Below, piece by piece: positions 39,290 to 48,465 of a stretch of DNA of 64,000 nucleotides (the stretch's first letter is position 1; the number at the start of each line of letters is the position of its first letter). Source of the stretch: Acidobacteriota bacterium. GTDB lineage: Bacteria; Acidobacteriota; Terriglobia; Terriglobales; Acidobacteriaceae. The notes below the pieces were generated by a model. It was given only the letters and a program-made list of their open reading frames with translations, was not told the DNA's origin and ran no database searches. The position numbers and the translations under genes are program-made. Where the stretch lies: contig JAJYVF010000007.1 of assembly GCA_021792135.1 (NCBI GenBank), forward strand, positions 1-64,000, written 5' to 3'.

Positions 39290-40009
39290 CTACCCAAACA
39301 GGTCCGCGAGTTGCAGGTCCTCGTCTGCCAACCGAATCAGGGATTTGATCCTCCGTTTCACCTCAGTCTGCACGGCAAAGGCATCGGCCTCTTCGGGCAG
39401 CGAGCGGTAGGTGCCATAGTGGTGCTCCTTACCCTTCGTCATGAGCGTTTCCATGGTGTCCCTGCGGAACCGTGAGTGTGCACCATAGATGGAATCGCTC
39501 CAGGAACGGGCCTGAGGAATCCAGGCCTGCTGAAACTCCTGTTTCTGGGTACGGATCATCATGATGATGTGCTGAGGGTAGGGATACTCCTCTCGCTGGA
39601 AGGCGCTGGGCAGATGTCCGCCGACCGCAGTCCCCCGTGTGAAGGGCACCGGAAGAGCAAGAGCTTTGGTCAGATAGGCCTCCAGCAGGACCCGGTGCTG
39701 ATCGGCATGACGCAGTTCGTGATACGGGCTGGTGACCTTGTGAAGCCATTCTTTGAAATCGGTCTCGGGATTGGTGGTTACGCTCATGAGCGAGGCGTGG
39801 ATTTCCCACTGGGCGATGCGAAAGAAGCTGCTGCCCGAGTCCTTCCACACAACCTGCGGCATGGGAAGGTTCACCATACTGGCGACCTGACGCAGCAGGT
39901 TTTCGATCGCGGCCCGGCGGTGATTCTCGGCGTGACCGGCCCAGTGGTCGTGGAGAGCTTTGATTCCCTGTGCATAGTAACTCTGCGGAGCGGGATCATC
40001 GAGCAGCAT
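39290..40009 (-). CDS. Hypothetical protein
   Basis: A 239-residue soluble protein from ATG 40009 with GAGGAG 8 nt upstream. It begins MLLDDPAPQSYYAQGIKALH. Features include SPYHELRHADQHRVLLEAYL, where HELRH...H resembles a metallopeptidase helix but lacks the strict HExxH order of known clans, and YPYPQHIIMMIRTQKQEFQQ. The C-terminus is charged. I recognise no family with certainty. It lies upstream of tig on the same strand with about 230 nt between, and is divergent from the NUDIX gene. Confidence 0.75.
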   Translation of the reverse strand: MLLDDPAPQSYYAQGIKALHDHWAGHAENHRRAAIENLLRQVASMVNLPMPQVVWKDSGSSFFRIAQWEIHASLMSVTTNPETDFKEWLHKVTSPYHELRHADQHRVLLEAYLTKALALPVPFTRGTAVGGHLPSAFQREEYPYPQHIIMMIRTQKQEFQQAWIPQARSWSDSIYGAHSRFRRDTMETLMTKGKEHHYGTYRSLPEEADAFAVQTEVKRRIKSLIRLADEDLQLADLFG

Positions 40010-40131
40010 TGGGTTCTCCTCGCAGATGGCATTCGATGCGGACCCGGGGCGCTTCAGGAGACCGATTATCGCACCAGACGTGAAAGACATGCTTGTGTGC
40101 GCCGGACGCTTCTCCGCTACTCTAAGGGCAG

Positions 40132-40674
40132 ATGAGCATCCGAACGTTGTCCAGCCGCGAAATCTATCGCAACCCCTGGCTTCGCCTGCGCGAAGATCAG
40201 ATCGAACGCAGCAACGGCACACAGGGCATCTACAGCGTCGTCGACAAGGACCCGTGCGCGGTCATCATTCCCATCGAGGGCGACAGGATCTACCTCATCG
40301 AGCAGTTCCGATACACCATCCAGGAACGCAGCCTGGAGCTGCCACAGGGCGGATGGGAGACGGAAGATGTGGTTGCTGAGGAGCTGGCGCGCGGAGAGCT
40401 GCGCGAAGAGACCGGTCTCGAAGCCGCCACGATGACGTACCTGGGATGGATGTGGATCGCCTACGGGTTCACACGACAGAAGCAGTTTGTGTATCTGGCG
40501 ACGGGGCTGACGCCGGCGGGCGCCGATCCCGATCCGGAAGAGCACGATCTGGAGCTGCGCACGGCGTCGATCGCCGAGTTCGAAGTGATGCTCCTCGACG
40601 GAACCATCCGCGATGTCTGCACGCTGGGGGCGTGGGGCCTTTACCGGCTCTGGAAGGAACGGCAGAGGGGCTGA
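40132..40674 (+). CDS. NUDIX hydrolase, ADP-ribose pyrophosphatase-like
   Basis: A 180-residue enzyme with the NUDIX box GGWETEDVVAEELARGELRE followed by ETGL, which fits GX5EX7REUXEEXGU. Upstream are VVDKDPCAVIIPIEGDRIYL and RYTIQERSLELPQGG, typical of ADP-ribose pyrophosphatases, and downstream LGWMWIAYGFTRQKQFVYLA. It probably hydrolyses ADP-ribose or another nucleoside-diphosphate sugar. ATG 40132 stands 119 nt from the divergent hypothetical gene. Confidence 0.9.
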   Translation: MSIRTLSSREIYRNPWLRLREDQIERSNGTQGIYSVVDKDPCAVIIPIEGDRIYLIEQFRYTIQERSLELPQGGWETEDVVAEELARGELREETGLEAATMTYLGWMWIAYGFTRQKQFVYLATGLTPAGADPDPEEHDLELRTASIAEFEVMLLDGTIRDVCTLGAWGLYRLWKERQRG

Positions 40675-40761
40675 TCGCGCCCCACCAGCCCCGCCTCACC
40701 CGATCCAGCCTGCTCTGTCGCCCTGCCCACGAATGCGCCGGGGCTGGGCTGCTTCCCTCAA

Positions 40762-43700
40762 CTAAAAGTTGAACATCGTCTGCAGGAAGATGCTGCGGTT
40801 GCCGGGAGTGTGCGAGCCGAAGAAACCGCCCACCAGGGACTGCGAGGTGTTGAAAAAGGGCGAATTCAGGACGCCGTTGGGCGTCCCGAGGTTCTCGTGG
40901 TTCAGGATATTGGTTCCCCACAGAGAGAAGGTCAGGCTGTACTTGCGCGAAACCGCCTGATCCAGCCGCCCGGGGCCGCCGCGGTTCCCGCTCAAGCCAC
41001 CGCCCCCCAGTCCCCGCGGGCCACCGTGAAAGCCGCCTCCGCTGGCGCCGTGCTGCCCTGCACCCAGTTTCGGTCCCACGCCGATGACTTTGCTCAGCCG
41101 CATATTCATGCTGATGTTCACCGGGCCCGTGCCGACGCCGTACGGGATGATCTTCTGGCCGCTGCCAAAGGGCTTCAGGTTCAGGCAGCCGTACGGGGTT
41201 GACCTGACCGTGGAGACCCCCGCAGCGCAGTCCGATTCGGGGGCGTACGTTGGCCGTCCGTTGAACTGGTTGTTGCTGGTCAGATCGCTGCCCGTGGTGA
41301 TGTCAAAGGGCCGTCCCGAGTGAACCATCATCATGGGGGAGACGGAGACTTTCCAGGGAAGCATGAAGTTGCCAAAAACCATAAACCGGTGCGCGATGTC
41401 GAAGGCGGTACGCCCATAATCCAGCCCCGGGAAGCTGGAGACCGAGGGCACCGAACCGACGCCGCTTGTGTCGCCCATGGCATGGGTCCAGGTGTAATTG
41501 GTGAAGAAGCTGAAGCTGCGGTAGTTGGCCCTTGCCGTAACCATCACCTGGTGCTCTTTGTAGAATCCGCCCGCCTGGTACTGAAGGTTGTTCGTCAGCG
41601 GCTCCGGAACAGGCTGCGAGGGGTAGACACCGTTCAGAGCGTCTGCCAGCGGAAATAGCGCTGCCGCATTGACGTTATCGGTGAAATATTGATGGATACC
41701 CTGGGAGAAGATGTAGGTGACGTTCCCGGTCATGAACTTCGAGAGCTGACGGTCCACGCCGATGGCCGCTTCCATATCGTTCGCGGTCTTGAAATGAGGA
41801 TCCACGGTGTAGATCGTCGGAGCATTGCCGCCCGTGGCGCTCCCCGCCGACGTGCCCGAGATCGGATGCACGACGTACTGATAGAAGGGGATGCTCTGCG
41901 TGGAAGTCCTGTTCTGGATGAACGTCTGCTCATTGATCCCGTTCTGGTGCACAACGGTAGCGACGTAGGGAGTCTGCGTCCCAAACCCGTTGGCCACGGT
42001 GAAACGCTGATAGAACCAGCCGTATCCGGCACGGATGACGGTCTTCGCGGGCTGGTGGCCTGACGAATTGCCCAGCGCGTAAGCGAAAGCGAACCGCGGC
42101 GCCCAGTCGCTGTGGTCGCTGATCCAGTTCTGCGTCTCCCAGCGCAAACCATAGCTGAAGGTGAACCGCTGATTCACCTTCCAGTCATCCTGATAGAAGA
42201 GCGCCCCATCCCAGGGCGTCACCCGCGCCACGCCGTTGTTGATCTTTGTGTAGGTGTACTGTTGCGGGCTGCAGCTGGAGGGAGCCGCATTGGTCGTAAA
42301 GGCGCTTTGATAGCACGTGAGGAAATCCTTGGTGTCATTGAAGATGTACAGTCCATTACTCCCGCCCGTCGTGTAGTTCGTATCCTGATACATCCGAATG
42401 CGCGTCCCGAAGTTCAGCGAGTGCCTGCCGTACGAGCCGGTGAGATAATCCTGCAGTTCAAAGTCGTTTTCGTGGTCTGCCGTCACCTGCGAATTCGCGC
42501 CGCCGTCGGTAAAAGTCTGCTGCACACTGAAGGAGGGCAGAGCGGAAACCGGCGTTTGCTGATCGCGGATACGCCGGTACTGGAAACGAATGTCGTCGAC
42601 GAGGTTCTTGCTCAGCACCAGGCTGTCAGAAATTTGGAGCGCATTCTCCTGATCGTTGGCGTTGATGGCCTGGAGCGGAAGGCTGTAGGTTCCCAATCCG
42701 CCATTCGTGTCGACCAGGCGGTTATATTCCCAGCGCACCGTGAGGGTGTTTGCCTGGCCGAGCTGGATATCCACTCGGGGACTCACGTCGAGCCGTGAGG
42801 TGGGATTGCCAATCGCCGCGTTAATGGGTACACCGTTTGTTTGATTGTTCGCAAGGAGGGTCGTGATGCTGGCCGGATTGATTGCCTCGGAGATGCTCTG
42901 GTTCTGCTGGTTCCGGGCGAAAACACCGACAAAATAGGAAGACGACTGGTTGATCGGGCCGCCAATGAAGCCATGCATAAAGTAGGAGTAGTAGGGCGGC
43001 TGCGGCGAACTGGGCCCGAGGATCGGGTTCTTCGCGTTGAACGGAGAGTCGTTGCCGGCGATCTGAGCTTCGCCGTGGAGCTTATCGGTTCCGGGCTTGG
43101 TGAAGATTTCGATGCGCCCGTAGCCCAGCCGGTCGTACTCCGCCGAGAAGGGATTCTGGTTGACCCGAATCTCGCGGATGGATGACTTCGGCGGAAGCTG
43201 GCCGCCGGTGAAGCCGTCGATGTAGACCTGGCCGCCGTTCGGGCCTGCCGAAGGTCCGGCGAGGGCCTGGAGTTCATTCTGCAGCTCGTCGGGATCGTCG
43301 GAGAGCGAATTCAGGTCCGATCCCTTGATGATCACGGAGTTGGCGTTGCTTTCGGGACTGGTGCTGATCTGGGTGGTGTTCTCGGCCTGAACCTGCACCT
43401 CCTGCTGCGCCATCTGAATCTGCAGCCTGGGATTCAGATTCTTCATCTGCCCGGCCGCGACCTCAATGCCGGGAACGCTGTACGCGGCAAAACCGGGAGC
43501 CGTCACCGTGACGCTGTATGTGCCCGGATCCAGTCCCTTCACCGCGTAAACGCCCCCTGCATCCGACGCGGTCTTTCCCGCCACTTTTCCCGAAGTGGTT
43601 CTGACGACTACGATGGCACCCGGAATCACGGCGCCCGTGGGATCGGCGACCTGACCTCGAATCCCGCCGGTATTCGGGCCTGCTTCCTGACCGTTCTGCC

Positions 43701-43836
43701 CCAGGGCGCTGCCCGCACCGGCGAACGCGAGAACCGCCAGCATTACCATCCAGAAACCCGCCCACCGCGCATATCTGTTGGCGGCTTCCGGTGCACGCCT
43801 GGCACACTTCCAGCAATTGTGATTTTGCGATTTCAC
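40762..43836 (-). CDS. Oar-like TonB-dependent receptor with carboxypeptidase-regulatory domain
   Basis: About 1,024 residues. The GTG at 43836 (VKSQNHNCWK, with GGAGA just upstream) is chosen; ATG 43941 is the alternative. A signal segment (FWMVMLAVLAFAGAGSALGQ) precedes a carboxypeptidase-regulatory-like fold (GIRGQVADPTGAVIPGAIVV to YSVTVTAPGFAAYSV). The plug region follows (NSVIIKGSDLNSLSDDPDEL, YIDGFTGGQLPPKSSIREIR, PFSAEYDRLGYGRIEIFT). The rest is a beta-barrel ending in Phe (SIFLQTMFNF). Such proteins are numerous in Acidobacteriota and import large substrates through the outer membrane. No TonB box is obvious by eye. The ligand is unknown; a nearby MFS sugar carrier and GH3 enzyme make saccharides plausible. 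Confidence 0.9.
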   Translation of the reverse strand: MKSQNHNCWKCARRAPEAANRYARWAGFWMVMLAVLAFAGAGSALGQNGQEAGPNTGGIRGQVADPTGAVIPGAIVVVRTTSGKVAGKTASDAGGVYAVKGLDPGTYSVTVTAPGFAAYSVPGIEVAAGQMKNLNPRLQIQMAQQEVQVQAENTTQISTSPESNANSVIIKGSDLNSLSDDPDELQNELQALAGPSAGPNGGQVYIDGFTGGQLPPKSSIREIRVNQNPFSAEYDRLGYGRIEIFTKPGTDKLHGEAQIAGNDSPFNAKNPILGPSSPQPPYYSYFMHGFIGGPINQSSSYFVGVFARNQQNQSISEAINPASITTLLANNQTNGVPINAAIGNPTSRLDVSPRVDIQLGQANTLTVRWEYNRLVDTNGGLGTYSLPLQAINANDQENALQISDSLVLSKNLVDDIRFQYRRIRDQQTPVSALPSFSVQQTFTDGGANSQVTADHENDFELQDYLTGSYGRHSLNFGTRIRMYQDTNYTTGGSNGLYIFNDTKDFLTCYQSAFTTNAAPSSCSPQQYTYTKINNGVARVTPWDGALFYQDDWKVNQRFTFSYGLRWETQNWISDHSDWAPRFAFAYALGNSSGHQPAKTVIRAGYGWFYQRFTVANGFGTQTPYVATVVHQNGINEQTFIQNRTSTQSIPFYQYVVHPISGTSAGSATGGNAPTIYTVDPHFKTANDMEAAIGVDRQLSKFMTGNVTYIFSQGIHQYFTDNVNAAALFPLADALNGVYPSQPVPEPLTNNLQYQAGGFYKEHQVMVTARANYRSFSFFTNYTWTHAMGDTSGVGSVPSVSSFPGLDYGRTAFDIAHRFMVFGNFMLPWKVSVSPMMMVHSGRPFDITTGSDLTSNNQFNGRPTYAPESDCAAGVSTVRSTPYGCLNLKPFGSGQKIIPYGVGTGPVNISMNMRLSKVIGVGPKLGAGQHGASGGGFHGGPRGLGGGGLSGNRGGPGRLDQAVSRKYSLTFSLWGTNILNHENLGTPNGVLNSPFFNTSQSLVGGFFGSHTPGNRSIFLQTMFNF

Positions 43837-43987
43837 AGCTCTCCGTATCAATGATGAATTCGTATCGGGATGAATTCGGTTTGGTCCCTCTGAAGGACCG
43901 CAATCAGCGACTGCGGCACCGATATCTTCCTGCGCCCGCAAAAGTGAACTTCGGCAACCGCAATTTCAGCTTATTGCGACCAGGTCT

Positions 43988-45205
43988 TTATGGACTTCCT
44001 TCCTCGCCCTCCTGAGCCGAGCCTCCACCAAGATTCCAGGCCGAGGAGAACATGCTCTGGCTGCCGCTGGCCGAGGCCCGCAACATCGGCTCCACGCCGG
44101 CAACCAGTCGAATTGCCGTCGCCTCATTCGGATCTCCCGAAGTCGCGACGATCATGACTGCGTCTCCTTTATGGAGATCGCCCACATGAATCTCGGGCGA
44201 GCGCTGCAACACCCGTGCCAGCCCGCTGCTGCTCCCTGCACCGCCCGCTTCGTCTGGGTGGCCACCGCCGCCACCGCGCGCACCGCCGGGACCGGGCTCA
44301 CCTCCAGCATTCTGGTGAAAGCCCGGGCGGCTCTGAGCCGCCTCGGCCGAAGCAGGCTGGCCATTGCCCTCACGGCCCGAGCCTGCCTTCAGTCGCATCG
44401 CGATCATCTCCGCCATCTGCGGATTGAGCTTGCGCAGGTCCGAATCCGGGGTCACGCGGATGGTGACGGTCTTCTTCGAAAGCAAATCCTTCACCGTGAA
44501 GGTGCTGGCAGCGGCATCGGTGGATGTCACGATGCCGGCGATGTTGCGGAAGGAGCCCGAGACAATTTCGTCCGCCGTCACCTCCGTGTCGCCGGGATTG
44601 CGATTGCCGCGCGCGGTGACCTGATCCCCCGGCTGGATCGCGGCCAGCGTCGAAGGCCTGGCATCGCTGAACCTGACGGAGTCGGGAGCATAACGGCGGA
44701 TGGCGGTGGCCGGCGTAGCGTGGATCGTAATCGTCCGCGCACCCGAGGTGATGGTTAGCGTTCCGCCGGCGGCATCGACGGACTTGACCAGTCCGCCGAC
44801 GCCGCGCTGCTGCCAGTCCGCCTGTTCCTCAGCCTGCTTCGCATCGATGTCGCTCTTCTTGTTGACAACCACGATCGTAGCCGAGGGCGGGTTGCCCTCT
44901 ACCGCCATCAAAACACGATCGCCGCGACCGATGTCGCTGACGGTGATTTTGGTGGCCCCGGCCAGGGTCTTCTGCCCCGGAGCCGTGCGCAGAATTTTGG
45001 CCGTGTCGGGAACCGTCACATTCACCGACCCATCGGCATCTGTCTTCACGGAAACGGTGTTCCCGCTGACCGAGGAAACCGTGCCGATGACCCGATTGGA
45101 CGGAGACGCCGTCTGGGCCCGAAGCACAGCACGCGGACTCGCTGCCGCCAGAGCAAGCGCGGCTAAGATCGCGAAAGGAAAAAGCTTTGGTGCTGCCTTC
45201 GCCAT
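43988..45205 (-). CDS. Exported DUF5666-repeat protein
   Basis: About 405 residues with a signal peptide (LFPFAILAALALAAASPRAV). Three or four repeated beta-barrel modules of the DUF5666/OB-like kind follow: VIGTVSSVSGNTVSVKTDAD, GLVKSVDAAGGTLTITSGAR and GIVTSTDAAASTFTVKDLLS. A last module lies after a Gly/Pro-rich linker (GGEPGPGGARGGGGGHPDE, about 300-325). ATG 45205 is preferred because GAGGGG sits 6-12 nt upstream; ATG 45211 overlaps that site. Function unknown, likely periplasmic or surface. It ends about 150 nt before the TonB-dependent receptor gene on the same strand and may be co-expressed with it. Confidence 0.85.
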   Translation of the reverse strand: MAKAAPKLFPFAILAALALAAASPRAVLRAQTASPSNRVIGTVSSVSGNTVSVKTDADGSVNVTVPDTAKILRTAPGQKTLAGATKITVSDIGRGDRVLMAVEGNPPSATIVVVNKKSDIDAKQAEEQADWQQRGVGGLVKSVDAAGGTLTITSGARTITIHATPATAIRRYAPDSVRFSDARPSTLAAIQPGDQVTARGNRNPGDTEVTADEIVSGSFRNIAGIVTSTDAAASTFTVKDLLSKKTVTIRVTPDSDLRKLNPQMAEMIAMRLKAGSGREGNGQPASAEAAQSRPGFHQNAGGEPGPGGARGGGGGHPDEAGGAGSSSGLARVLQRSPEIHVGDLHKGDAVMIVATSGDPNEATAIRLVAGVEPMLRASASGSQSMFSSAWNLGGGSAQEGEEGSP

Positions 45206-45333
45206 ACCCATCCCCTCGAATCTCCCGGTGGGAGAAGCCCTTTCATTCTGACGGCCTGTCTCTTTTAAAGTTTCAAGAGCCCGGGGGATCGATTCCGCAT
45301 CCCGGTACTTTCGTGAGCACGATGGCTGCTACC

Positions 45334-45373
45334 AAAAGAAAAACGGCTCTTCGGGGAGACACCCGAAGAGCCG
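45334..45373 (-). terminator. Strong intrinsic terminator of the FucP-like MFS gene
   Basis: CGGCTCTTCGGG (45344-45355) pairs perfectly over 12 bp with CCCGAAGAGCCG (45362-45373) around a 6-nt loop. On the minus strand the stem is followed by TTTTTCTTTT. The hairpin begins 20 nt after the MFS stop, a classical Rho-independent terminator. Confidence 0.93.
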
Positions 45374-45392
45374 CTGATACGGGTGCGCGCGG

Positions 45393-46721
45393 TCAGGCCA
45401 TGGCATGCGCCGGCCTGTGACCGGCCAGACCGTAGAAAGCGATATAGAGGTAGCAGAGCATGGGCAAAATGAAGGCGTGCTGAATGCCGAAATGGTCGGC
45501 CAGCAGCCCGATAAGTGCCGGAATGATGGCGCCGCCAACCACCGCCGTCATGATCAGCCCGGACCCTTTGCTGGTGAGCGGGCCGAGGCCGGCAATGCCC
45601 AGCGCGAAGATGTTGGGGAACATGATGGAGTTGAAGAAACCGCAGAGCACGAGGCTCCAGATGGCAACCTGGCCGCTGGACGCCATGGAGACGATCAGCA
45701 TGGCCGCTGCGGCAATACCAAAGCCGCCCAGCAGGCCTCCAGCCTTGACCTTCGTCAGCATCCAGGAGCCGAGCAGGCGGCCGACCAGCGCGCCGAACCA
45801 GTAGAGCGACAGCAGCGCCGAGGCGATGCCGACGCGATCTGAGAGGCCAAAGGTATGAATGACCCAGGTGCCGAAAGTTCCCCACGAGCCAAAGAAGGAA
45901 TCCGTGGAGGGCACGCTCACTCCCTGCTGGAGGAAATAATTGACGGCGATCGAGGCCAGGCCGACTTCGACGCCGACATAGAGGAAGATGCCGACAGCGC
46001 CGAGGATCGTGTGCCGGAATTCCCAGATGCTGTGGTCCATCGCCGCCACGCCCTTCCGTGCGCCGCGAAACTCCCGCGTTACGCCGATGGCCGGCAGGTG
46101 CATAAAGGCCATGGCCACGCCCAGCAGCAGCAGCCCGGCGGCAATGGCGAGGTACGGACCGCGCACGGTTCCGGCGATGACGGCTTTGGAGGCGTTCGGA
46201 CCGAGATCGGTAAGGATGAACTGGCCGGCAATGATGGGGGCGATCATCCCGCCGGTGGAGTTAAAGGCCTGCGCGAGCGTGAGCCGGAAGGGCGCGCTGT
46301 GTTCCGGGCCGAGAATGGAAACGTAGGGATTGGCAGCCGTCTGCAGGGCCGTGACGCCCGCCCCCACGATGAAGACTGCGGTCAGAAACAGGGGGAAACT
46401 CACCAGCCTGGCGGCGGGGACGAACAACAGTGCCCCAACCACCTGGATGAAGAGCGAAACGACGATGGTCCGCTTGTAGCCGATGGCCTCGATGAGCTTT
46501 GAGCTGGGCGTCGAGAAGACAAAGTAAGCGAGAAAGAAGGCCGATTCTGCGAGCATGGCCCATGCGTAGGGCAGGGTGAAGACCTTCCGCAGGTGCGGCA
46601 CCAGGGCCATGTTGAGATTGGTGATGAAGCCGAAGATGAAGAAGAGGATGGTGATGGTGAGGAAAGGCCCGATGTAGCTTTGCCGGTCTACGGTATCCGG
46701 CGGCTGAGGTCTGGTGCCCAT
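45393..46721 (-). CDS. Sugar MFS transporter, FucP/GluP-like
   Basis: A 442-residue inner-membrane carrier with 12 predicted helices. It starts after a short cytoplasmic N-terminus with LTITILFFIFGFITNLNMAL and VPHLRKVFTL. Other FucP-family blocks are AESAFFLAYFVFSTPSSKLI, GALLFVPAARLVSFPLFLTA and TALQTAANPYVSILGPE, the conserved QTAANPY motif of L-fucose/glucose/galactose:H+ symporters. FQRLTLAQAFNST-like text follows (FRLTLAQAFNSTGG). The substrate is probably a hexose or fucose. ATG 46721 is followed by MGTRPQPPDTVDRQS. A strong terminator follows the gene. Confidence 0.92.
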   Translation of the reverse strand: MGTRPQPPDTVDRQSYIGPFLTITILFFIFGFITNLNMALVPHLRKVFTLPYAWAMLAESAFFLAYFVFSTPSSKLIEAIGYKRTIVVSLFIQVVGALLFVPAARLVSFPLFLTAVFIVGAGVTALQTAANPYVSILGPEHSAPFRLTLAQAFNSTGGMIAPIIAGQFILTDLGPNASKAVIAGTVRGPYLAIAAGLLLLGVAMAFMHLPAIGVTREFRGARKGVAAMDHSIWEFRHTILGAVGIFLYVGVEVGLASIAVNYFLQQGVSVPSTDSFFGSWGTFGTWVIHTFGLSDRVGIASALLSLYWFGALVGRLLGSWMLTKVKAGGLLGGFGIAAAAMLIVSMASSGQVAIWSLVLCGFFNSIMFPNIFALGIAGLGPLTSKGSGLIMTAVVGGAIIPALIGLLADHFGIQHAFILPMLCYLYIAFYGLAGHRPAHAMA

Positions 46722-46938
46722 GTGGCTGCTTCCCCGCTTGTCAGAAAGATTCGAGTACCCGGCCCGGCTTCCGTCCGGTCAAGGAGCCGATCCGGGCAGG
46801 CCGGAAGGCCACGGCCCCGAAGGCTGCACCCACTACTATATTGAGTCCCCGTGGGAATGGATACAGAAGAAATGGCCTAAGCCGCACCGCCTGCAGGAGT
46901 GGTTCCTCAAGGCCGGTTTGGCGTTACCATCATCGGTT

Positions 46939-48453
46939 ATGTCTCCTCCTCTTTTGCTCTCCGGCAACGCGCTCACTCTGGACGAATTAAACGAGGTAGC
47001 GGTCTTCGGGCGCGAGGCGGCGCTCGATCCCTCTGCTCTGGAGGGAATCCTGGCATCGCGGGCGGTGGTCGAAGGCCTGCTCGGTCGGGGAGAAACGGCT
47101 TACGGGATCAACACCGGCTTCGGCAAGCTCTCCGATATCCACATCGAACCGGCGCAGGTTCGGGAGCTGCAGCGCAACCTGCTCCGCAGCCACGCGTGCG
47201 GTCTGGGCGAGCCGCTGTCGGCGGAGGCAGTGCGGGCCATGCTGCTGCTCCGGGCGAATGTGCTGGCCAAAGGCTTCAGCGGCGTTCGGCCGCTCATTAT
47301 TGAACGGCTGCTTCTGCTGCTGAACCGGCGCATCCATCCGCTGGTGCCGTCGCGCGGGTCGGTGGGAGCCAGCGGCGACTTAGCACCCCTGGCCCATCTG
47401 GCTCTGCCGCTGATCGGGGAGGGTGAAGCCCTGGTCGAGGGGCGGCGCATTCCCGCCGCGCTGGCTCTGCTGCAGGCCGGCATTGCCCCAGTGACTCTCG
47501 AAGCCAGGGAAGGTCTGGCGCTGCTCAACGGCACCCAGGCGATGACAGCGGTGGGTGCGCTCGCGCTGACTCGGGCGCTGCGGGTGGCGGAGCTGGCCGA
47601 TCTGGCCGGCGCGATGACTCTGGAGGCGCTGCGCGGAACGCCCACGCCCTTTGACCAGCGGATTCAGTCGCTTCGGCCGCACGCGGGACAAGGCGCCGCT
47701 GCTGCTCATCTGCGGCGACTGCTTGAAGACAGCGAGATTCGCGAATCGCACCGCCACAACGACCCGCGGGTGCAGGATGCGTATTGCCTGCGCTGCATGC
47801 CCCAGGTCCACGGAGCGGTGCGCGATGCCCTGGCACACACCCGCGCAGTGCTGGAAACAGAAACCGGCGCGGCCACTGACAACCCCCTGGTCTTTCCCGA
47901 GGGTGAAGTGCTGTCCGGGGGAAATTTTCATGGCGCGCCGCTGGGGCTGGCGCTCGATTACGCCGCAATCGCGCTGACCACGCTGTTGAGCATGGCGGAG
48001 CGGCGCATCGACCGGCTGGTGAATCCGGACATCAACGAGGGACTTCCGCCGTTTCTCTCGCGAACGCCGGGCGTGTCTTCGGGGCTCATGATCGCGCATG
48101 TGGCCGCGGCCGCTCTGCTGAATGAAGCCAAAGTGCTGGCCCGCCCTGCCAGCACGGATACCGTGCCGACCTCGGGCGGCAAGGAAGACCACGTCTCCAT
48201 GGGGATGACCGCGGCGCTGAAATTCGGGCAGATCGTGGAGAACGCCGAGCGGGTGGTGGCCATCGAACTGATCTGCGCGGCCCAGGGACTGGAGTACCGG
48301 CTGCCGCTGAAACCGGCGCGGCGCATGCGCGAGGCCGTCGGTCACGTACGGCAGGTGGTGCGGCCGCTGGCCGAGGATCGTGTGCTTGCCCCGGAGATCG
48401 AAGCGCTGGCCACAACGCTGCGCGGGGGCAGCTTCGATCGCTGGCGTGCATGA
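46939..48453 (+). CDS. hutH: Histidine ammonia-lyase
   Basis: A 504-residue enzyme, the normal length. Ala144-Ser145-Gly146 in GSVGASGDLAPLAHL forms the MIO electrophile. Other blocks are GINTGFGKLSDIHI, with the Tyr of TAYGINTGFG, ATDNPLVFPEGEVLSGGNFH and MGMTAALKFGQIVENAERVV. It converts L-histidine to urocanate and ammonia, the first step of histidine breakdown. No other hut gene is adjacent: upstream is a divergent MFS carrier and downstream a converging GH3 gene 12 nt away. ATG 46939 is preferred over longer frames. Confidence 0.95.
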   Translation: MSPPLLLSGNALTLDELNEVAVFGREAALDPSALEGILASRAVVEGLLGRGETAYGINTGFGKLSDIHIEPAQVRELQRNLLRSHACGLGEPLSAEAVRAMLLLRANVLAKGFSGVRPLIIERLLLLLNRRIHPLVPSRGSVGASGDLAPLAHLALPLIGEGEALVEGRRIPAALALLQAGIAPVTLEAREGLALLNGTQAMTAVGALALTRALRVAELADLAGAMTLEALRGTPTPFDQRIQSLRPHAGQGAAAAHLRRLLEDSEIRESHRHNDPRVQDAYCLRCMPQVHGAVRDALAHTRAVLETETGAATDNPLVFPEGEVLSGGNFHGAPLGLALDYAAIALTTLLSMAERRIDRLVNPDINEGLPPFLSRTPGVSSGLMIAHVAAAALLNEAKVLARPASTDTVPTSGGKEDHVSMGMTAALKFGQIVENAERVVAIELICAAQGLEYRLPLKPARRMREAVGHVRQVVRPLAEDRVLAPEIEALATTLRGGSFDRWRA

Positions 48454-48465
48454 GCTGCGCCGCGG

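Noticed and set aside
40686-40750. CCAGCCCCG ... CGGGGCTGG inverted repeat between the NUDIX and TonB receptor genes
   Set aside because: A 40-nt loop and no T-run make it a poor terminator; it may be chance in GC-rich sequence.
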